Shown here in pieces: positions 7,212 to 14,460 of a stretch of 20,617 nt of DNA. The notes beneath the pieces were generated by a model, which worked only from the letters and a program-made list of their open reading frames with translations, ran no database searches and was not told the DNA's origin. Position 1 is the first letter of the stretch, and the number at the start of each line of letters is the position of its first letter. The translations under genes and the position numbers were made by a program. The stretch covers positions 1 to 20,617 of the forward strand of contig CAKVLT010000027.1 of NCBI GenBank assembly GCA_934757945.1. Reading direction: 5' to 3'. The DNA is from an uncultured Bulleidia sp. Lineage in GTDB: Bacteria; Bacillota_I; Bacilli_A; Erysipelotrichales; Erysipelotrichaceae.

Positions 7212-8561
7212 TTAAATTTTTTCTGCGCTCAGAATAACCATTTCTGTTTCGACTTCATCATGGATAAGTCCGCGATCTTCATATTCGATTTCTCCGGACT
7301 GATTATCATATGGGTCTCTTCTCCACTGCTTCTTAGGTGGATCGAATTCCTGCTGAAGTTCATTGTTAGCTACCATACGGAATGGGTCAAGGTTACCAAA
7401 GTAGAATTCCTGTCTTTCAAATTCTTTGTTACGGAAAGCGGATCCTCCGAAAGAAGGGTCAGCATATAACCATCCATAAGGCTCAATCTTGAACATTGAC
7501 CAGTCATGGTTACCGATGAAATCTGGAGTGACGTATAAACCACTCTGCCAGTGAGCAGGAATACCTGCACAACGGCATAATGTGATAAAGAGCAATGCTT
7601 TGACACCGCAGTCACCAATTCTCTGTGCTGCTGCATATTCACAGATATTACCAAGAGTCATGTATTCTCTCATGAAGGCATATGTAACATTTTCTGTGCA
7701 GTATTTATAGAAAGCACGAGCTTTGTGTAAAGGATCTTCAATACCTTCAGAAAGTTCTGCACATAGTTTTTTGATGTATGGTGTAAAGACAATCTGCGGA
7801 GCCATTTCTTCAACAGTTTCGTTAGAATCTATTGAAGATGGAGCGTTATAATCAAGAGCTGTATACTTTGCGGTGCAGTCATAGGAATATTTGACGAAGA
7901 AGTCTCTGTTTTCCTCCAGAACTGTTTCAAAAGAGATAGTTCTGCTCAGACTGTTTTTATCTGCGATATGACAAGGAAGATCTGTGTGATCCAGAATTTT
8001 TACATTGGAGATGGAAGCACATTCAGTCGGAATAGGTAAATGTACAAGTACTTTCTTTCCTGGGACAAATGCTTTATCTGCGATTTTAATGCCTGCTTTT
8101 ACAGTCATATGGTAGGAAGCCTGTCCTTTTTCCTTCATTTCTTTCATGTTATCCAGAAGAAGGGTATTCTTCTCGGAATGTGTATGACAACGAGCTTCTA
8201 CTTCAGGATACACTTTCTGTAAAGAGGCAAAAAATCTGTCCTGTAAATGTACCTGACCGTTGATATAAATCCAGTCTGCACCTTTGATATCTTCATAATG
8301 ATGTAATTCTTCCATTGTGAAATCAGGAATTTCTTCCTGAATAAGCTTTAAGGCACTTTCTTCATCATAAGGATAAGCTAAAGGTAGTCTTCTTAAGACT
8401 TCCTTTTCTGTGATAAGACGCTGTTTCATGCATGCTGCAGTAAATTCATCGTTCAAATACAGATCTATTAATCTGTTGGCTTTGTCAAAATCGCCAAAAT
8501 TTTTTGCTTTCTGGACATCTTCAGGTAACGGAATATTTAAACTTGCAATATTTTCTAACAT
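7212..8561 (-). CDS. Transglutaminase-like (papain-fold) protein
   Basis: 449 residues. The C-terminal third holds a transglutaminase-core catalytic triad: Cys318 in IGDCGVKALLF, His352 in GNHDWSMF, and Asp368 in LYADPSFGG, preceded by the typical FYKYCTENVTYAF segment. Residues 1-280 have no recognised motif and look like a helical N-terminal part plus a beta-rich middle domain. There is no signal peptide or membrane helix, which is unusual because many bacterial members are exported; a cytosolic peptidase or amidase role is possible. The start overlaps the stop of the upstream MATE gene (7-bp overlap, ATGTTAG). AAGGAGA precedes the ATG, so the two genes form an operon. Substrate is unknown. 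Confidence 0.8.
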   Translation of the reverse strand: MLENIASLNIPLPEDVQKAKNFGDFDKANRLIDLYLNDEFTAACMKQRLITEKEVLRRLPLAYPYDEESALKLIQEEIPDFTMEELHHYEDIKGADWIYINGQVHLQDRFFASLQKVYPEVEARCHTHSEKNTLLLDNMKEMKEKGQASYHMTVKAGIKIADKAFVPGKKVLVHLPIPTECASISNVKILDHTDLPCHIADKNSLSRTISFETVLEENRDFFVKYSYDCTAKYTALDYNAPSSIDSNETVEEMAPQIVFTPYIKKLCAELSEGIEDPLHKARAFYKYCTENVTYAFMREYMTLGNICEYAAAQRIGDCGVKALLFITLCRCAGIPAHWQSGLYVTPDFIGNHDWSMFKIEPYGWLYADPSFGGSAFRNKEFERQEFYFGNLDPFRMVANNELQQEFDPPKKQWRRDPYDNQSGEIEYEDRGLIHDEVETEMVILSAEKI

Positions 8562-9913
8562 ACATTTTCTCCTTTTTTCATTTCTGACTGCAACCAGTTA
8601 CTCTTAAAGTAATAGAATGCAGTAAACCCTGCTGCAAGGCACCAGGTCAGACTGTATCCTAAACCTATAACAGTTATATCATGAAATACTTTTAACGTCA
8701 CGGCTAAAAAAATCTGTCGGATGACGACAAAGGCCAGAATGGAAGTAATCATTGGTACTGAACTTCTTCCGCTGGCACGTAAAACTCCTGAATATACCTG
8801 ATGAAAACATAATGCAAAGTAGAAAGGGCACATGATGCGGATACATCTGGAACCTGCTGCAATCACTTCGGGATCACCAGAGAAAAAACCTATACACGTA
8901 TCTGAAAAGAGGAAAATGAATACTCCAAGAGCAGTTACAGTACCTATACTCATACATAAGGTAGTGCGTACACCTTGTTTCACTCTGTCATATTTTTTTG
9001 CACCAAGATTCTGGGAAATAAAAGTGGTGATAGCCAGCGCAAAACTGTTGACTGGAAGACCGAGGAAGTTATCAAATTTGTTGGCACTGGAGAATCCTGC
9101 CACAGAAGCAGAACCAAATCCGTTAATATAGGTCATGACGATGACATTGGAAACGGAAACTACCATGCCCTGTAATCCTGCAGGTACACCTATACGAATG
9201 ATTTCAAGCAAAGTTTCAAGATGTATTTTCAGTCTGGATGGTTTTAACTGATACTCTGTTTTTCTTCTCAGCAAAATGAACAATACGGCAATCATGGAAA
9301 TGCATTGGCATAAGATTGTAGCTAAAGCTGCTCCCTGTACTTGCATCTGCAGGGTATGAACGAAGAAGATATCAAGGAAGATGTTGATAATAGAGGAGAT
9401 GATCAAAATGACCAGAGACGTTCTTGCATCTCCTACAGATTGCAGGATACCTGTTCCTGCATTATATAAAGTCACAAAGATATTTCCGAGAAAGTAGATC
9501 TGCAGATATGCCTCAGCCTGTGCAAAAGTATCTGCAGGTGTATTCATCCATTCCAGTACATAAGGTGCAAGCAGGTATCCTGTAATGGTTAAAAAGCCAC
9601 CAAACAGGAAAGAGAATACAATGAAAGTATGTACGGATTTTTCTACTTTATCTTTATTGCGTGCCCCGTAGTAACGTGACACAATCACACCTGCTCCGGT
9701 CGCAAGGCCCTGAAAAAACGCAATCATAAAATTGATGATAGGGGTACTTGCACCGACTGCTGCCAAAGCAGTGGAGCCGATAAAATTACCGACAACTACA
9801 GAGTCGATGGTGTTGTACATCAGCTGGAAAAAATTACCTAATAATAAAGGGATAGAAAAAAGAAGTATTTTCTCCGGTATACTTCCTTCTGTCATTAAGC
9901 CTGATTTCTTCAT
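8555..9913 (-). CDS. MATE-family multidrug efflux protein
   Basis: 452 residues with about twelve hydrophobic segments arranged as two similar halves, the MATE layout. Typical family stretches are visible: IPLLLGNFFQLMYNTIDSVV near the N terminus, AAVGASTPIINF, QGLATGAGVIVSRYYGA, and in the second half GLPVNSFALAITTFISQNLG. These proteins export cationic drugs or metabolites using a sodium or proton gradient. The start at 9913 (MKKSGLMTEG) is chosen because AGGAGG lies ten bases upstream; the frame remains open to a TTG at 9934. The gene overlaps the transglutaminase-like gene downstream. The charged C terminus (MKKGENVC) includes codons that double as the next gene's ribosome binding site. 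Confidence 0.92.
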   Translation of the reverse strand: MKKSGLMTEGSIPEKILLFSIPLLLGNFFQLMYNTIDSVVVGNFIGSTALAAVGASTPIINFMIAFFQGLATGAGVIVSRYYGARNKDKVEKSVHTFIVFSFLFGGFLTITGYLLAPYVLEWMNTPADTFAQAEAYLQIYFLGNIFVTLYNAGTGILQSVGDARTSLVILIISSIINIFLDIFFVHTLQMQVQGAALATILCQCISMIAVLFILLRRKTEYQLKPSRLKIHLETLLEIIRIGVPAGLQGMVVSVSNVIVMTYINGFGSASVAGFSSANKFDNFLGLPVNSFALAITTFISQNLGAKKYDRVKQGVRTTLCMSIGTVTALGVFIFLFSDTCIGFFSGDPEVIAAGSRCIRIMCPFYFALCFHQVYSGVLRASGRSSVPMITSILAFVVIRQIFLAVTLKVFHDITVIGLGYSLTWCLAAGFTAFYYFKSNWLQSEMKKGENVC

Positions 9914-9932
9914 TGCATATACACCTCCTGCC

Positions 9933-9957
9933 AAAAAGGCGTCACATCAGTGGCGAC
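9933..9957 (-). promoter_or_regulatory. Hairpin plus T-run in the MATE leader (possible attenuator or weak terminator)
   Basis: Read on the minus strand, GTCGCCAC-TGAT-GTGACGCC forms an imperfect stem (two mismatches) followed directly by TTTTT. It lies between the carbonic-anhydrase-like gene and MATE, 20 bases before the MATE start. It could end the upstream transcript or attenuate MATE. Confidence 0.4.
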
Positions 9958-9996
9958 TATATACATAGATTTTATCAGTACTTTACAATATTTGTT

Positions 9997-10476
9997 TTAA
10001 ATTGCTCTGGGTTTAAGAGATTGTTTTGCATTACGTACATATGCTTCTGCATTTTCTCTGCAGTGTTGCATTTCTTCTTCAGTCAAAGGACGTATGACTT
10101 TTGCGGGTCTTCCCATAATCAGACAGTTATCTGGAAATACCTTTCCCTGTGTAATCAAAGAGCCGGCACCTACAATACAATGAGAACCGATAACGCTGTT
10201 ATTCATGATGGTGGACCCCATACCTATAATCGTTGTATCCTTGACAGTACATCCATGAAGAATACAGGAGTGACCTACAGTAACATTATCCTCTATAGTG
10301 ACTTCACATCCATCTCCGGCGTGAATCATTACAAGATCCTGAATATTGACGTTTTCTCCCAGTGTAACCTTTGCTGTATCTGCTCGTACAACAGAGTTAT
10401 GCCACAGGGAGCAGTTGTTTTTACATGTAACATTACCGGTGATGACTGTATGTTCACCGCAATAGATAGTATTCAT
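9997..10476 (-). CDS. Gamma-carbonic-anhydrase-like hexapeptide-repeat protein
   Basis: 159 residues when started at 10476 (MNTIYCGEHTVITGNV), which aligns with the usual start of this family; the frame is open to 10512 without a ribosome binding site. The protein is a left-handed beta-helix of hexapeptide repeats (VTLGEN, VTIEDN, VTVGHS, SVIGSH, CIVGAG). His52, His69 and His74 are spaced like the zinc ligands of compact YrdA/PaaY-type gamma carbonic anhydrases. GRPAKVIRPLTEEE is the typical C-terminal exit helix. Members may hydrate CO2 or act as acyl-transfer relatives; the true activity cannot be told from sequence. A -10-like TATCAT lies six bases before ATG, suggesting a leaderless mRNA. 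Confidence 0.88.
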   Translation of the reverse strand: MNTIYCGEHTVITGNVTCKNNCSLWHNSVVRADTAKVTLGENVNIQDLVMIHAGDGCEVTIEDNVTVGHSCILHGCTVKDTTIIGMGSTIMNNSVIGSHCIVGAGSLITQGKVFPDNCLIMGRPAKVIRPLTEEEMQHCRENAEAYVRNAKQSLKPRAI

Positions 10477-10482
10477 ATTTTT

Positions 10483-10512
10483 ATGATAGCGCATGTATGC
10501 GGATAGGTGCAA
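10483..10512 (-). promoter_or_regulatory. Promoter of a probable leaderless transcript (gamma-CA gene)
   Basis: On the minus strand, a weak -35 TTGCAC (10512-10507) and -10 TATCAT (10488-10483) are 18 bp apart. Six bases (AAAAAT) separate the -10 from the ATG at 10476. No purine-rich ribosome binding site is present. Confidence 0.5.
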
Positions 10513-10541
10513 ATTTCCTTTAAATAAAAGTTGAAAGGGGA

Positions 10542-10569
10542 TTTACATAAAATATATTTTCGTTATACT
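10542..10569 (+). promoter_or_regulatory. Promoter of the sigma factor gene
   Basis: -35 TTTACA (10542-10547), 16-bp spacer, -10 TATACT (10564-10569). The predicted transcript start near 10576 gives a leader of about 60 bases, AT-rich with no clear structure, ending in the ribosome binding site GTGAGGA (10626-10632). Confidence 0.65.
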
Positions 10570-10637
10570 AATACACGTGCTTTTTATTAAAAAAGTTGTA
10601 TAGCATATTGATTTTTTTAACAGATGTGAGGATTAGA

Positions 10638-11633
10638 ATGACAGAACAGGTAGATGAAGAAATTGAATTAGACGTAGCCGATCTTGATTCCAGTATGGAT
10701 GATATAGAATTTGATAATAGTGATGTAACTGAAGAAGATCAGGAGATTGCTGATGATTTTGAAAAGGGAAATGATATCGATTTGACCTTTTCCACTACAG
10801 ATTCTGTACGTAACTATTTAAAAAGAATTGGCACCATTCCATTGTTAAGCCCTGAAAAGGAACAGGAACTGGCTGAAAGAAGTTTTAATGGTGATGAAGA
10901 AGCTAAGGAACTTCTTGTAACAAGTAACTTAAGACTTGTTGTCAGTGTGGCTAAAAGATATGCAGGATTTAATATTCCTTTAATGGATCTTATCCAGGAA
11001 GGTAATATCGGATTAATGAAAGCGGTAAGTAAATTTGATCATACAAAAGGATTCAAATTATCTACATACGCTACATGGTGGATTCGTCAGGCAATTACAC
11101 GTTCCATTGCAGATAACAGTCGTAATATCCGTATTCCTGTACATGTAAACGAAGCTTTACATAAAATTAATAAAACAAGAAGACAGCTTGTACAGGAACT
11201 TGGAAGAGATCCAAGTCTTGAAGAGCTGGCTGACCGTATGGATGGTATGAGCCCTGAAAAGATTGCTGAAATTGAACATGCAGCATGTGATACGGTTTCT
11301 CTGGAAACTCCTATCGGAGAAGAAAATGAAACCAATCTGGGTGATTTGATTAAGGATGAACATACAATGACTCCTTCTCAATTTACAGAAGCCAATGCTT
11401 TACGTGAGCAGATTTTCACGCTTCTTGAAACACTGACTGACAGGGAAAAAGAAGTGCTGATCAAGAGGTTTGGTCTGGATGGCTCTGAACCTATGACTCT
11501 GGAAGAAGTGGGCAAGGAAATGAACGTTACACGTGAACGTATCCGTCAGATTGAAAAGAAGGGGCTTACAAAGCTGAAACATACAACACGTTCAAGATTT
11601 CTGGAACCATTTATTGAATCCAGCAAACTATAA
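10638..11633 (+). CDS. rpoD: Primary-type sigma-70 factor (RpoD/SigA family)
   Basis: 331 residues from ATG 10638, six bases after GAGG; a longer frame from TTG 10596 lacks a ribosome binding site. Residues 1-50 are extremely acidic. Region 1.2 is DSVRNYLKRIGTIPLLSPEK. Region 2 holds NLRLVVSVAKRY, DLIQEGNIGLMKAV and STYATWWIRQAITR (142-155). Region 3 holds VQELGRDPSLEELA. Region 4.2 is the helix-turn-helix MTLEEVGKEMNVTRERIRQIE (286-306), ending in the usual LKHTTRSRFLEPF. This directs RNA polymerase to TTGACA/TATAAT promoters. Two oddities: it is not beside dnaG, and after WWIRQAITR it reads SIADNSRNIRIPVHV where classic RpoD has AIADQARTIRIPVHM. It may be the main sigma of this lineage or a second, group-2 sigma. 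Confidence 0.85.
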   Translation: MTEQVDEEIELDVADLDSSMDDIEFDNSDVTEEDQEIADDFEKGNDIDLTFSTTDSVRNYLKRIGTIPLLSPEKEQELAERSFNGDEEAKELLVTSNLRLVVSVAKRYAGFNIPLMDLIQEGNIGLMKAVSKFDHTKGFKLSTYATWWIRQAITRSIADNSRNIRIPVHVNEALHKINKTRRQLVQELGRDPSLEELADRMDGMSPEKIAEIEHAACDTVSLETPIGEENETNLGDLIKDEHTMTPSQFTEANALREQIFTLLETLTDREKEVLIKRFGLDGSEPMTLEEVGKEMNVTRERIRQIEKKGLTKLKHTTRSRFLEPFIESSKL

Positions 11634-11661
11634 AAAACTGCCTTGGAAACAAGGTTTTTTT
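11632..11661 (+). terminator. Terminator of the sigma factor gene
   Basis: CCTTG-GAAA-CAAGG stem with a stable GAAA tetraloop, followed by seven T and preceded by AAAAAACTG. The A-run can extend the stem past a three-base bulge. Confidence 0.8.
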
Positions 11662-11684
11662 GTGCAAAAAAAGAGTAACAGGAA

Positions 11685-11704
11685 TATACTAACTCCATAA
11701 GGAG
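11685..11704 (+). promoter_or_regulatory. -10 element and ribosome binding site of the MalY-like gene
   Basis: TATACT (11685-11690) is followed, about seven bases beyond, by the predicted start near 11697 and AAGGAG (11699-11704), giving a leader of only about 16 bases. The best -35-like sequence, TTGTGC at 11660, is 19 bp away and weak, and overlaps the preceding terminator's T-run. Confidence 0.45.
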
Positions 11705-11712
11705 ATAAATAT

Positions 11713-12903
11713 ATGAAGTACGATTTTACAACAATTATGGACAGACACGGGAAAGATTCCATTGCAGTGGATTTCCCTCCAGGACAGGCAAAAGAAGGAT
11801 ATGATGTGATACCTATGTGGGTAGCAGACATGAATTTTCCTACTTGTCCGACAATTCAGGAAGCTGTGATTGAACGAGTCAAACATCCTGCATTTGGATA
11901 TTTCAGACCTACGGAGGAATATTTTGATTCTATTATTGCCTGGCAGAAGAACAGAAATCATGTAGAAGGTCTTGAAGCGAAACATATCGGCTATGAAAAC
12001 GGTGTGCTGGGCGGAGTAGGCAGTGCTATTGGTGTACTTTGTTCCAAAGGAGATAATATCCTTGTACATTCTCCGACATATATTGGATTTACACATTCTG
12101 TAGAAGGTGCTGGATATCATCTGATTCAGAGCCCTTTAAAGCAGGATGAAAATGGTGTATGGAGAATGGACTATGAAGATATGGAAAAGAAGATTGTAGA
12201 AAAAAATATTCATACAGCTATTTTCTGTAATCCTCATAATCCTTGTGGAAGAGCCTGGGAAAAAGAAGAAATTGAAAAGGCTATGGAAATATATGAAAGA
12301 CATAATGTCTGGGTTATTTCTGATGAAATCTGGTCTGATCTCATTCTTGAAGGACATAGCCATGTGCCTACACAGTCTGTCAGTGAATATGCAAAACAGC
12401 ATACAGCTGCTTTCTATGCACCAAGTAAAACATTCAATCTTGCAGGTCTGATTGGTTCCTACCATATCATTTATAATGACTGGTTAAGAGACAGAGTGGT
12501 AAAAGAAGGCAGTGTATCTCATTACAATTCCATGAATGTTTTATCCATGCATGCACTGATTGGTGCCTACAAACCTGAAGGATATGAATGGCTGGATGAA
12601 CTGAGACATGTATTAACGGAAAATGTGAACTATGGATATGACTATATCACAACACATTTTAAGGGTGTAACTCTTGCAAAACCTGAAGCTACGTATATGC
12701 TGTATCTGGATTGTGAACAGTGGTGTAAAGAACATGATGTAGATATGGATACTCTGTTGAAGAGAGGATGGGAAGTTGGTGTTATGTGGCAGGATGGAAG
12801 ACCATTCCACAAGCCATATGGTATCCGTATGAATCTGGCTCTTCCTTTAAGCAGAGTACAGGAAGCTTTTGAAAGACTGAATATCTGTGTATTCAACAGA
12901 TAA
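11713..12903 (+). CDS. MalY/PatB-family PLP-dependent C-S lyase or aminotransferase
   Basis: 396 residues, fold-type I aminotransferase of normal MalY/PatB length. The N terminus (DSIAVDFPPGQAKEGYDVIP, then MWVADMNF) is characteristic of this subgroup. Core motifs are CNPHNPCGRAW (substrate and cofactor contacts), Asp204 in VISDEIWSDL (bonds the pyridine nitrogen), and Lys239 in YAPSKTFNLAG (Schiff base with PLP). The C-terminal end is RMNLALPLSRVQEAFERL, with the carboxylate-binding arginine. Family members cleave cystathionine or cysteine to pyruvate, ammonia and a thiol, and some act as aminotransferases. The precise reaction here is not determined. It is monocistronic, with its own promoter and terminator. 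AAGGAG eight bases upstream fixes the start. Confidence 0.9.
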   Translation: MKYDFTTIMDRHGKDSIAVDFPPGQAKEGYDVIPMWVADMNFPTCPTIQEAVIERVKHPAFGYFRPTEEYFDSIIAWQKNRNHVEGLEAKHIGYENGVLGGVGSAIGVLCSKGDNILVHSPTYIGFTHSVEGAGYHLIQSPLKQDENGVWRMDYEDMEKKIVEKNIHTAIFCNPHNPCGRAWEKEEIEKAMEIYERHNVWVISDEIWSDLILEGHSHVPTQSVSEYAKQHTAAFYAPSKTFNLAGLIGSYHIIYNDWLRDRVVKEGSVSHYNSMNVLSMHALIGAYKPEGYEWLDELRHVLTENVNYGYDYITTHFKGVTLAKPEATYMLYLDCEQWCKEHDVDMDTLLKRGWEVGVMWQDGRPFHKPYGIRMNLALPLSRVQEAFERLNICVFNR

Positions 12904-12914
12904 GGAATACAATG

Positions 12915-12943
12915 AAAAAAGATAGCCGTGGCTATCTTTTTTT
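12915..12943. terminator. Bidirectional terminator between MalY-like and WYL genes
   Basis: GATAGCC-GT-GGCTATC, with AAAAAA on the left and TTTTTTT on the right, is a perfect symmetrical terminator for both convergent genes. The minus-strand gene's last codons and TAG stop (12932-12934) are inside the hairpin. Confidence 0.88.
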
Positions 12944-13903
12944 GTAATGTTGCATTGCATTCTCCAATATGGTGCGCATTTCTTCTTTCATGGATTCCGG
13001 CTCAATGATGTACATACAGTCAATATTTCTCTGTGCAAACAGCAACAGTCCAGTTTTGGAGCCTCGTACATGAAACCTGTAGCCATCTTTTTCTTTGATA
13101 AACATAAGATCTTTACCAAAAAAATCTACTGCAAGGGGAACCTTGTCCTCCTGTATGTGAAAAGTGACATCTGTTTTTTCATCTGTAAACATGAAAAATT
13201 TATCTTTGGCGTATTCATAGGCATCTGTTTTATCAAAACGGGACATTGGCTTCTGACATAAAGGACAGATATCTGCCATGCGGTCAATCCTGAAATGACG
13301 GAAGGTATCTGTGCCGGGAACAGTGGCAGCAAGATAAGGCCTTTCTTCATAATACACAATATATCTTGGCTCAAATGTACGGATTTCTGTATCGGGAATC
13401 ATACATTTTTTACTGACATTATAATGTTTATATGTAAAAGAAATACATATGTTGTCTTTAATGGCGTGTGTGAGAATCTTCAGGGTATCTGTCAGATCAT
13501 CAGACTCCATCTTTTTTCTGTTTGGTTTATAGACGGAATCTATGTACAGACGGGATTGATATTTACTCTGTGTTTTCAACAGTTTCCTGATCAGTTCTTC
13601 AGATTGCGTAATTGAGATGAAATTTGAGGAATGGATGGCATTACAAAGCAGAATAATTTCCCCTTCATTAAAATCTCGGTTGGTCAGATAGTACCCGGAA
13701 CCATTATCTTTCCATGTTTTGATGGTATATCCCAGATCGTTTAAAGTGTCAATGGTTCTGTATACGGTTCTTCTTTCAATGATGGCGCCATATTGTTTAT
13801 CCAGTAAAGATAGAATGGCACCGGTGGAAAGAGGGTGTAGTTCATCGGAATAGGTTTTTAATATCTCGAGTATATACAGCGTAACTTTTTTCTTTTCTTC
13901 CAT
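12932..13903 (-). CDS. WYL-domain transcriptional regulator
   Basis: 323 residues from the ATG at 13903 (MEEKKKVTLYILEIL). The frame is open to 13954 but the upstream part lacks a ribosome binding site; the chosen ATG has GAAAGTGAG about seven bases upstream, which is imperfect. Residues 5-75 form a winged helix-turn-helix (HPLSTGAILSLLD, then ERRTVYRTIDTLNDLGYTIK). The WYL domain covers about 140-225, with FEPRYIVYYEERPYLAAT and HFRIDRM; the namesake W-Y-L reads P-Y-L. The rest is the WCX-type extension (FGKDLMF, RGSKTGLLLFAQ). WYL domains sense nucleic acid or small ligands. The gene diverges from a HIRAN protein across a short shared control region, which suggests it regulates that gene and itself. 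This is an inference. Confidence 0.88.
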   Translation of the reverse strand: MEEKKKVTLYILEILKTYSDELHPLSTGAILSLLDKQYGAIIERRTVYRTIDTLNDLGYTIKTWKDNGSGYYLTNRDFNEGEIILLCNAIHSSNFISITQSEELIRKLLKTQSKYQSRLYIDSVYKPNRKKMESDDLTDTLKILTHAIKDNICISFTYKHYNVSKKCMIPDTEIRTFEPRYIVYYEERPYLAATVPGTDTFRHFRIDRMADICPLCQKPMSRFDKTDAYEYAKDKFFMFTDEKTDVTFHIQEDKVPLAVDFFGKDLMFIKEKDGYRFHVRGSKTGLLLFAQRNIDCMYIIEPESMKEEMRTILENAMQHYKKR

Positions 13904-13937
13904 AAAATGCTCACTTTCTAAAATTAGTGTATAACTG

Positions 13938-13954
13938 GCACAAAAAATGCACAA
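13938..13954. repeat. GCACAA direct repeats in the WYL-HIRAN divergent control region
   Basis: GCACAA occurs at 13938-13943 and 13949-13954, an 11-bp step, so both copies face the same side of the helix. On the minus strand the copies read TTGTGC and lie where a -35 for the WYL gene could be. This is a candidate binding site for the WYL regulator, unproven. Confidence 0.4.
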
Positions 13955-13995
13955 GAACTTTTCTATGATTTATGTACATTCAGGAGGGAAAGAAT

Positions 13996-14307
13996 ATGAA
14001 ACAGTATGTAACAATCGTAGGTGCAAGGCATTATTACGGTATTCAGGCGTTCAAAATTGGTATGACAGTGGAGTTAAGGAAGAACCCTGAAAATGAATAT
14101 GATGATGAAGCAATAGAGGTGTATTCCCAATGGGATGCGCATCTTGGCAATGTATCCAATTCAGTGTATACAAGGGCAAAAGGGACACATTCTGCTGGAT
14201 TTTGCCAGGCTTTGATAGCGGATAAAGCTAAGGCGGTTATCAGATTTATTTATGACGATATGGCTATTGCAGAAGTCGAAACAGATATCGAAATGGGTGA
14301 CATGTGA
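13996..14307 (+). CDS. Small stand-alone HIRAN-domain protein
   Basis: 103 residues from ATG 13996, preceded by AGGAGGG (13982-13988). An upstream in-frame ATG at 13972 is rejected because it would put the ribosome binding site inside the gene. Almost the whole protein is one HIRAN-like domain: TIVGARHYYGIQAFKIGMTV, then the core N-P-E-N-E-Y-D-D-E-A-I-E-V-Y, then HLGNVSNS. HIRAN is known from HLTF/RAD5-like helicases, where it binds free 3' single-stranded DNA ends; small single-domain copies exist in bacteria with unclear roles. No helicase or nuclease gene is nearby. The divergent WYL regulator is the only evident partner. A TATGAT at 13964-13969 may be its -10, without a clear -35. Confidence 0.75.
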   Translation: MKQYVTIVGARHYYGIQAFKIGMTVELRKNPENEYDDEAIEVYSQWDAHLGNVSNSVYTRAKGTHSAGFCQALIADKAKAVIRFIYDDMAIAEVETDIEMGDM

Positions 14308-14362
14308 TACAGTTTTCATCCTTCACAAAGTTCTACAAAATTATGAAAAAGTATACAAAATT

Positions 14363-14395
14363 TTCACATGGAATTCATTGAAATGAACCTGTGAA
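14363..14395. repeat. Nested inverted repeat upstream of the butyrate operon (candidate operator)
   Basis: An inner palindrome, TTCATT-GA-AATGAA (14374-14387), has perfect 6-bp arms. It is flanked by GG/CC and by TTCACA (14363-14368) and TGTGAA (14390-14395). The element lies just upstream of the likely -10, over the -35 region, the place for a repressor or activator. I do not recognise the cognate regulator. Confidence 0.5.
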
Positions 14396-14405
14396 TATGT
14401 TAACT

Positions 14406-14458
14406 TATATAAGACATGAGAAAACTTTAACAAGTTACTTACAAATGGAAGGAGATTA
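14406..14458 (+). promoter_or_regulatory. Probable -10 and leader of the thl-crt-hbd-bcd-etfBA operon
   Basis: TATAAG (14408-14413, within TTATATAAG) is the best -10-like sequence. No good -35 stands 16-18 bp upstream, consistent with activator dependence. The leader ends in the strong site GGAAGGAGA just before ATG 14461. The region 14308-14405 also holds two copies of TACAAAATT (14334-14342 and 14354-14362), 20 bp apart. Confidence 0.4.
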
Positions 14459-14460
14459 AA

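Noticed and set aside
9913..10506. 197-residue open frame on the plus strand opposite the gamma-CA gene
   Set aside because: It is antisense to a clear hexapeptide-repeat protein, has no ribosome binding site or recognisable domain, and is rich in Cys and His as expected for a shadow frame.
11689..12120. 143-residue minus-strand frame opposite the MalY-like gene
   Set aside because: Shadow of a well-conserved PLP enzyme; no start signals or domain.
14396..14433. Rex operator upstream of thl (GTTAAC at 14399 and TTAACAA at 14427)
   Set aside because: The half-sites are over 20 bp apart rather than four, so this is not a canonical Rex site.
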